From contig NZ_AXAZ01000032.1 of NCBI RefSeq assembly GCF_000473065.1, positions 21,344 through 85,343 of the forward strand: a stretch of DNA of 64,000 nt, given 5' to 3'. Source of the stretch: Bradyrhizobium sp. WSM1743 (GTDB lineage Bacteria; Pseudomonadota; Alphaproteobacteria; Rhizobiales; Xanthobacteraceae). Under the pieces are notes generated by a model that was given only the letters and a program-made list of their open reading frames with translations, did not search any database and was not told the origin of the DNA. The translations under genes and the position numbers were made by a program. This document shows positions 60,803-64,000 of the stretch, in pieces (position 1 is the stretch's first letter; every line of letters starts with the position of its first letter).

Positions 60803-61912
60803 ATGGCAGCACTGAGCATTCGCGCCCTGTCCAAGCGCTACGCCAATCTGGAGGTGCTGAAGGGCATCGATCTCGACATCGAGAGCGGCGAGTTCACCGT
60901 GCTGGTCGGACCATCAGGCTGCGGCAAGTCCACGCTGCTCAACATCGTCGCCGGGCTCGACCGCCCGAGCGCGGGAACGGTCGAGATCGGCGGACGCGTC
61001 GTCAACGACGTCGCGCCCAAGGACCGCGACATCGCCATGGTGTTCCAGTCCTACGCGCTCTATCCCTCGATGACGGTGCGCCAGAACATCACCTTCGGCA
61101 TGGAGTGCCGTCATGTGCCGAAGGCCGAGCAGGAGAAGGCGATCGCGAATGTGGCCAAGCTGCTCCAGATCGAGCCGCTGCTCGGCCGCAAGCCGTCGCA
61201 ATTGTCCGGCGGCCAGCGCCAGCGAGTGGCGATGGGGCGCGCGCTGGTGCGAAATCCCCTCCTCTTCCTGTTCGACGAGCCGCTCTCCAACCTCGACGCC
61301 AAGCTGCGCGTCGAGATGCGGATGGAGATCAAGCGCCTGCACCAGCGCATCGGCGCCACCATCGTCTATGTCACCCACGACCAGATCGAGGCCATGACGA
61401 TGGCGACGCGGATCGCGGTGATGCATCAGGGCAGCGTGCAGCAATTCGCCGACCCCGATACCGTGTACCGCTACCCCGCCAATCTGTTCGTCGCGCGCTT
61501 CATGGGCTCGCCGCCGATGAACACCATGCCGGCGCGGCTCGAGGCCGAAAATGACGGGCCGGTCGTCGTGATCGGCGCGGGGCGGCCCGACGAGCTTCGT
61601 CTGCGCCTGACGGGATACGACGCCGCAGCCCCCTTTGTTGGGCGAGAGGTGGTGTTCGGGATCAGGCCGGAATGTATTGCCGAGGGCAGCCGCACGTTTT
61701 CCAGCGATGCACCTGTCCTCGTCGAGGCGCCGGTGGAGCTGGTCGAGCCGACCGGTGCCGAGACGATGGTGTTGCTGCGGCTCGGGGGCGAGCCTGCGAT
61801 GGCGCGGATCTCGCCGGATATCCGCCCGGCGCCCGGCACGTCCGCCGCCTTCGCGCTCGACACCCGCCGCATTTGCCTGTTCGACCCCGAGACGGAGCGC
61901 CTGATCGCATGA
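60803..61912 (+). CDS. ABC sugar transporter ATP-binding protein (UgpC/MsmK type)
   Basis: 369 residues. Walker A GPSGCGKST (about 37-45), Q-loop VFQSYALYPSM, signature LSGGQRQRVAMGRAL, Walker B LLFLFDEPLSNLDAKL and H-loop YVTHDQIEAMT, followed by a C-terminal TOBE/MalK-like regulatory part (VVFGIRPECIAEGSR, LVEPTGAETMVLLRL). It powers the two permeases. The stop overlaps the SDR start (ATGA). Confidence 0.95.
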   Translation: MAALSIRALSKRYANLEVLKGIDLDIESGEFTVLVGPSGCGKSTLLNIVAGLDRPSAGTVEIGGRVVNDVAPKDRDIAMVFQSYALYPSMTVRQNITFGMECRHVPKAEQEKAIANVAKLLQIEPLLGRKPSQLSGGQRQRVAMGRALVRNPLLFLFDEPLSNLDAKLRVEMRMEIKRLHQRIGATIVYVTHDQIEAMTMATRIAVMHQGSVQQFADPDTVYRYPANLFVARFMGSPPMNTMPARLEAENDGPVVVIGAGRPDELRLRLTGYDAAAPFVGREVVFGIRPECIAEGSRTFSSDAPVLVEAPVELVEPTGAETMVLLRLGGEPAMARISPDIRPAPGTSAAFALDTRRICLFDPETERLIA

Positions 61913-62676
61913 CGAAGACGACCTATTCAGGCCTTGCGGGCCGCGTGGTGTTGATCACCGGAGGCGCCAGCGGCATCGGCGCTGCCTTCGTCCGCGCCTT
62001 CGCGGCCCAGGGGGCCCGGATCGCCTTCTTCGACATCGATGCGGACGCCGGCGAAGCGCTGGTGCGGGAGATAGCGGCCGCGGGCGGGACGGCGCCGCTG
62101 TTCCTGCCCTGCGATCTCCTCGACATCGATGCCTTGCGCAGCGCGATGGCAGAGGTTCACCGTTTGCTTGGCGATGCCGCCGTTCTCGTCAACAACGCCG
62201 CCAACGATCAGCGTCAGGTTCTCTCCGAGGTGACGCCGGCCGAGTTCGACTGGATGATCGGAGTCAATCTCAAGCACGTCTTCTTCGCAGCACAGGCGGT
62301 GGTGCCGCAGATGCAGGCGCGCGGCGGCGGTTCGATCATCAACATGTCATCGATCGCATGGATGCGCGGCGCGCCGGCGCTGCCGGTCTATGCCGCGGCG
62401 AAAGCGGCGATCGTCGGCTTCACCAACTCGCTGGCGCGGTCGGTCGGCCCCGACCGCATTCGCGTCAACGCAATTGCACCGGGCATGGTGATCACCGAGC
62501 GCCAGCGCCGGCTGTGGTATTCGGACGAGCGGGTCATCGCCGAGATGCGCGCGCGCCAGGCGGTTCCCGACGCGGTGACGCCCGAGGACATCGCCAACAT
62601 GGCGCTGTTCCTCGCCTCCGACGAAAGCCAGCGCATCACCAGCCAGTGTTTTCGGGTCGATGGCGGACTTGCCTAG
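61909..62676 (+). CDS. SDR family oxidoreductase
   Basis: 255 residues, classical short-chain dehydrogenase. NAD(P) motif TGGASGIGAA (residues ~18-27), FDIDADAG that suggests NAD preference (Asp after the second strand), NNAAND, catalytic Ser in MSSIAW, Tyr and Lys in YAAAK, and VNAIAPGMV. Coupled by ATGA to the ABC ATPase, so it probably oxidises the imported sugar or polyol. A fragment of a similar gene lies at 63535. Confidence 0.93.
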   Translation: MTKTTYSGLAGRVVLITGGASGIGAAFVRAFAAQGARIAFFDIDADAGEALVREIAAAGGTAPLFLPCDLLDIDALRSAMAEVHRLLGDAAVLVNNAANDQRQVLSEVTPAEFDWMIGVNLKHVFFAAQAVVPQMQARGGGSIINMSSIAWMRGAPALPVYAAAKAAIVGFTNSLARSVGPDRIRVNAIAPGMVITERQRRLWYSDERVIAEMRARQAVPDAVTPEDIANMALFLASDESQRITSQCFRVDGGLA

Positions 62677-62831
62677 AGCGGGTGCTCATAAATCGTTTCG
62701 GGTCCGCTTTGCTGTCCGAGTGAGACGTCAAACACACACACCGATGCATGTCGGCCACGGGCCAATCGGCGCCTTGAGCGCAGCCTGCCTGATCGCAAGA
62801 CGTGCCTTTTCGACAATAGCGCTTGGAACTA

Positions 62832-62856
62832 GGAAACCTTGGGAAGTTCGCGCGTT
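62832..62856 (+). promoter_or_regulatory. EcfG-like promoter for the small exported protein
   Basis: GGAAA-N16-CGTTT, against the EcfG consensus GGAAC-N16/17-CGTT (one mismatch in the -35). The -10 element ends 31 bases before the ATG at 62888, leaving room for the GGAGGAG ribosome-binding site. Confidence 0.45.
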
Positions 62857-62887
62857 TAGGGGCCGGAGCAAGCCATGGAGGAGAACC

Positions 62888-63205
62888 ATGCGAACAGCAA
62901 TTCTCGCATTGATTGTAGTTGCCGGAAGCGCAATTGCCTTCCAAGCAACGGCCCAGCAGCAAAAGGCCGCACCCAGTGAGCAAACCAAGGAGGAGATGAA
63001 AAGTGACGTAGACCAAGGGCTCAAGGCTGGCGAGCCCAACGTGCAGATGCAGCGTGATGCGGACAAAGGGATCAAGACCCGCAACTCCGGAGAGTCCGGA
63101 TACGTGGCCGATCAAGACAAGCCGGCCGCGTCTGCGCATCCTCCGGGCCGACCGGGAAGTGATCAGACCACGGGTTCGGGTGGCCAGACCAACACTCCGA
63201 AATAG
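62888..63205 (+). CDS. Small exported hydrophilic protein, probable stress protein
   Basis: 105 residues. MRTAILALIVVAGSAIAFQA is a Sec signal peptide ending near TAQ. The mature part is highly charged and probably disordered (EQTKEEMKSDVDQGLKAGEP, GIKTRNSGESGYVADQDKPA), ending GSGGQTNTPK. GGAGGAG stands 4 bases before the ATG. The upstream EcfG-like promoter suggests general-stress control. No family recognised. Confidence 0.7.
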   Translation: MRTAILALIVVAGSAIAFQATAQQQKAAPSEQTKEEMKSDVDQGLKAGEPNVQMQRDADKGIKTRNSGESGYVADQDKPAASAHPPGRPGSDQTTGSGGQTNTPK

Positions 63206-63743
63206 AGCCCTTGGCGATGCGCTCTGCGTCTGTGGTGAGTTGTGTGGCGCCCAGAAGTGGCCAGCCTCAAGCTTCGCGTTCGGGCCTTGGGCTTAGCATG
63301 TCAACCTAGCCGCCGACCAAATGTCCCTTTCCGGGCCATAGGCGGCCGATTGCAGCCGAGCCAAGTGACTTCCGCTGTGCCGTCGCCAGCAGACGTTTAT
63401 GAGGACACGCCCCAGCTCGTTCGCCGGCCCTTGCGGATCGTCGCGAGCACGATGTCGGCGGCGAGCACGCTCGGCGATTTGTTGCCGGTCGGCATGATCT
63501 GATCGAGCTGGGCGAATGCCTCGACCTGCTCTCGATGCGCATCAACGCGATTGCACCGGACATGGTGATCGCCGAGCGCTAGCACCCATCCCGACCAGCA
63601 AGTCATCACAGATGCTGGTCGCCCTTGGGCCCAGGCCGTGTGAAAATCCGGCGACTTGGGGCGCTCCGGCGCATTTCGTGGCCGCCGCGCTTCTCATTCG
63701 GTGGAATCGACCTCTTGTCATCTCAGTGGCAACCAGGCCGCCC
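63206..63743. other. Remnant-rich intergenic region
   Basis: About 540 bases between the small exported protein and the transposase gene. Apart from the SDR scrap at 63535-63582 I could recognise nothing. Open frames are short and lack ribosome-binding sites. GTGTGAAAATCCGGCG near 63640 may lie close to the transposon end, but I could not define inverted repeats. Confidence 0.5.
63535..63582 (+). pseudogene. Fragment of an SDR dehydrogenase gene
   Basis: ATG CGC ... TAG encodes MRINAIAPDMVIAER, close to IRVNAIAPGMVITER of the SDR gene at 61909-62676, with about 80-85% base identity by eye over 45 bases. No other SDR motif flanks it. It is a scrap left by recombination or a decayed copy. Confidence 0.65.
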
Positions 63744-64000
63744 TCACGCCTGCATCGCCTCCAGCAATCCGCCTAGGCCAACGATCATCATCACGCGCTT
63801 CATGTTGTAGGCGAGCACGTTGAGCGCCATCTCGGCGGCCACCTTTGGCAGCTTTTTCGTGAGAAAGTGCGTTGCTCCCATCCAACACTTCATCGTGCCG
63901 AACGGATGCTCCGCTGTCTGACGGCGGACACCCATTGCATTGGGGTTGTGGTCGAGCCGAGCCTGAACTTTCTCCAGAACGGCCTCGTGCTCCCAGCGTG
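63744..64000 (-). mobile_element. IS1182-type transposase, C-terminal end (start beyond the window)
   Basis: The last ~85 residues of a transposase: WEHEAVLEKVQARLDHNPNA, then RRQTAEHPFGTMKCWMGATH with the conserved Glu of the DDE site region (EHPFG), and a C-terminal part with MALNVLAYNMKRVMMI. The pattern fits the IS1182 family. The frame is open to position 64000, so the 5' end lies outside. Marks the right flank as mobile DNA. Confidence 0.85.

Overview
This window looks like chromosomal DNA of a Bradyrhizobium-type alphaproteobacterium (Nitrobacteraceae). The basis is the high GC content, the protein sequences, a FixK-type anaerobox (TTGATCTGCGTCAA), an alphaproteobacterial SOS box (GAAC-N7-GAAC) in front of lexA, and three different palindromic dispersed repeats in the first 3.6 kb. 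I assign the taxon by recognition, not by a search. I saw no rRNA, tRNA or CRISPR array.

Layout. 1-7.2 kb (mostly minus strand): a truncated aldehyde dehydrogenase with an AcoR-like regulator that lacks the AAA+ domain, then ftsB, an FMN reductase, a Tat-exported metallo-beta-lactamase-fold protein, an MDR oxidoreductase and enolase. 7.3-12.6 kb: a Tat-exported propeller protein and queF, then a wHTH-TPR regulator divergent from an amidase. This pair is followed by a scrap of a cyclic-nucleotide-binding domain and a second, degraded copy of the queF 3' end. 12.6-20.8 kb: a large type V autotransporter, a glutaminase-STAS-cNMP fusion, and kdsA overlapping an MFS gene. 20.9-23.8 kb: a two-component system and a phospholipid N-methyltransferase-like gene that share the same direct-repeat motif upstream. 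23.8-31.4 kb: conserved housekeeping genes pyrG, secG and tpiA (minus), then ppiD-trpD-trpC-moaC (plus).

moaC is separated from moeA-lexA (38.4-40.5 kb) by about 7 kb that holds a GGDEF/EAL protein, a CtpA-type protease, an FMN-dependent hydroxy-acid dehydrogenase, a HAD hydrolase and two tiny genes. comEC (41.6-43.9 kb) carries a one-base frameshift. An accessory block at 43.9-51.6 kb follows: DUF2171, an MHS transporter, an SPW protein, a second glutamine synthetase, a PEBP-like protein, and a three-gene operon of an RNase Z-like hydrolase, a TrpF-like protein without the catalytic cysteine, and an adenosine-specific kinase. I consider that operon the best candidate for an undescribed pathway. 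glnS and gltX are divergent neighbours, followed by gltA with a textbook terminator. 56.4-62.7 kb: a ROK regulator with an operator-like palindrome drives a tightly overlapping sugar/polyol ABC operon ending in an SDR dehydrogenase. The right end holds a small exported protein with an EcfG-like promoter, a scrap of an SDR gene, and the end of an IS1182-type transposase cut by the window edge.

The backbone (kdsA, pyrG-secG-tpiA, ppiD-trpDC-moaC, moeA-lexA-comEC, gltX-gltA) appears to have been opened in at least three places by accessory DNA. This is an inference from remembered gene order in relatives.
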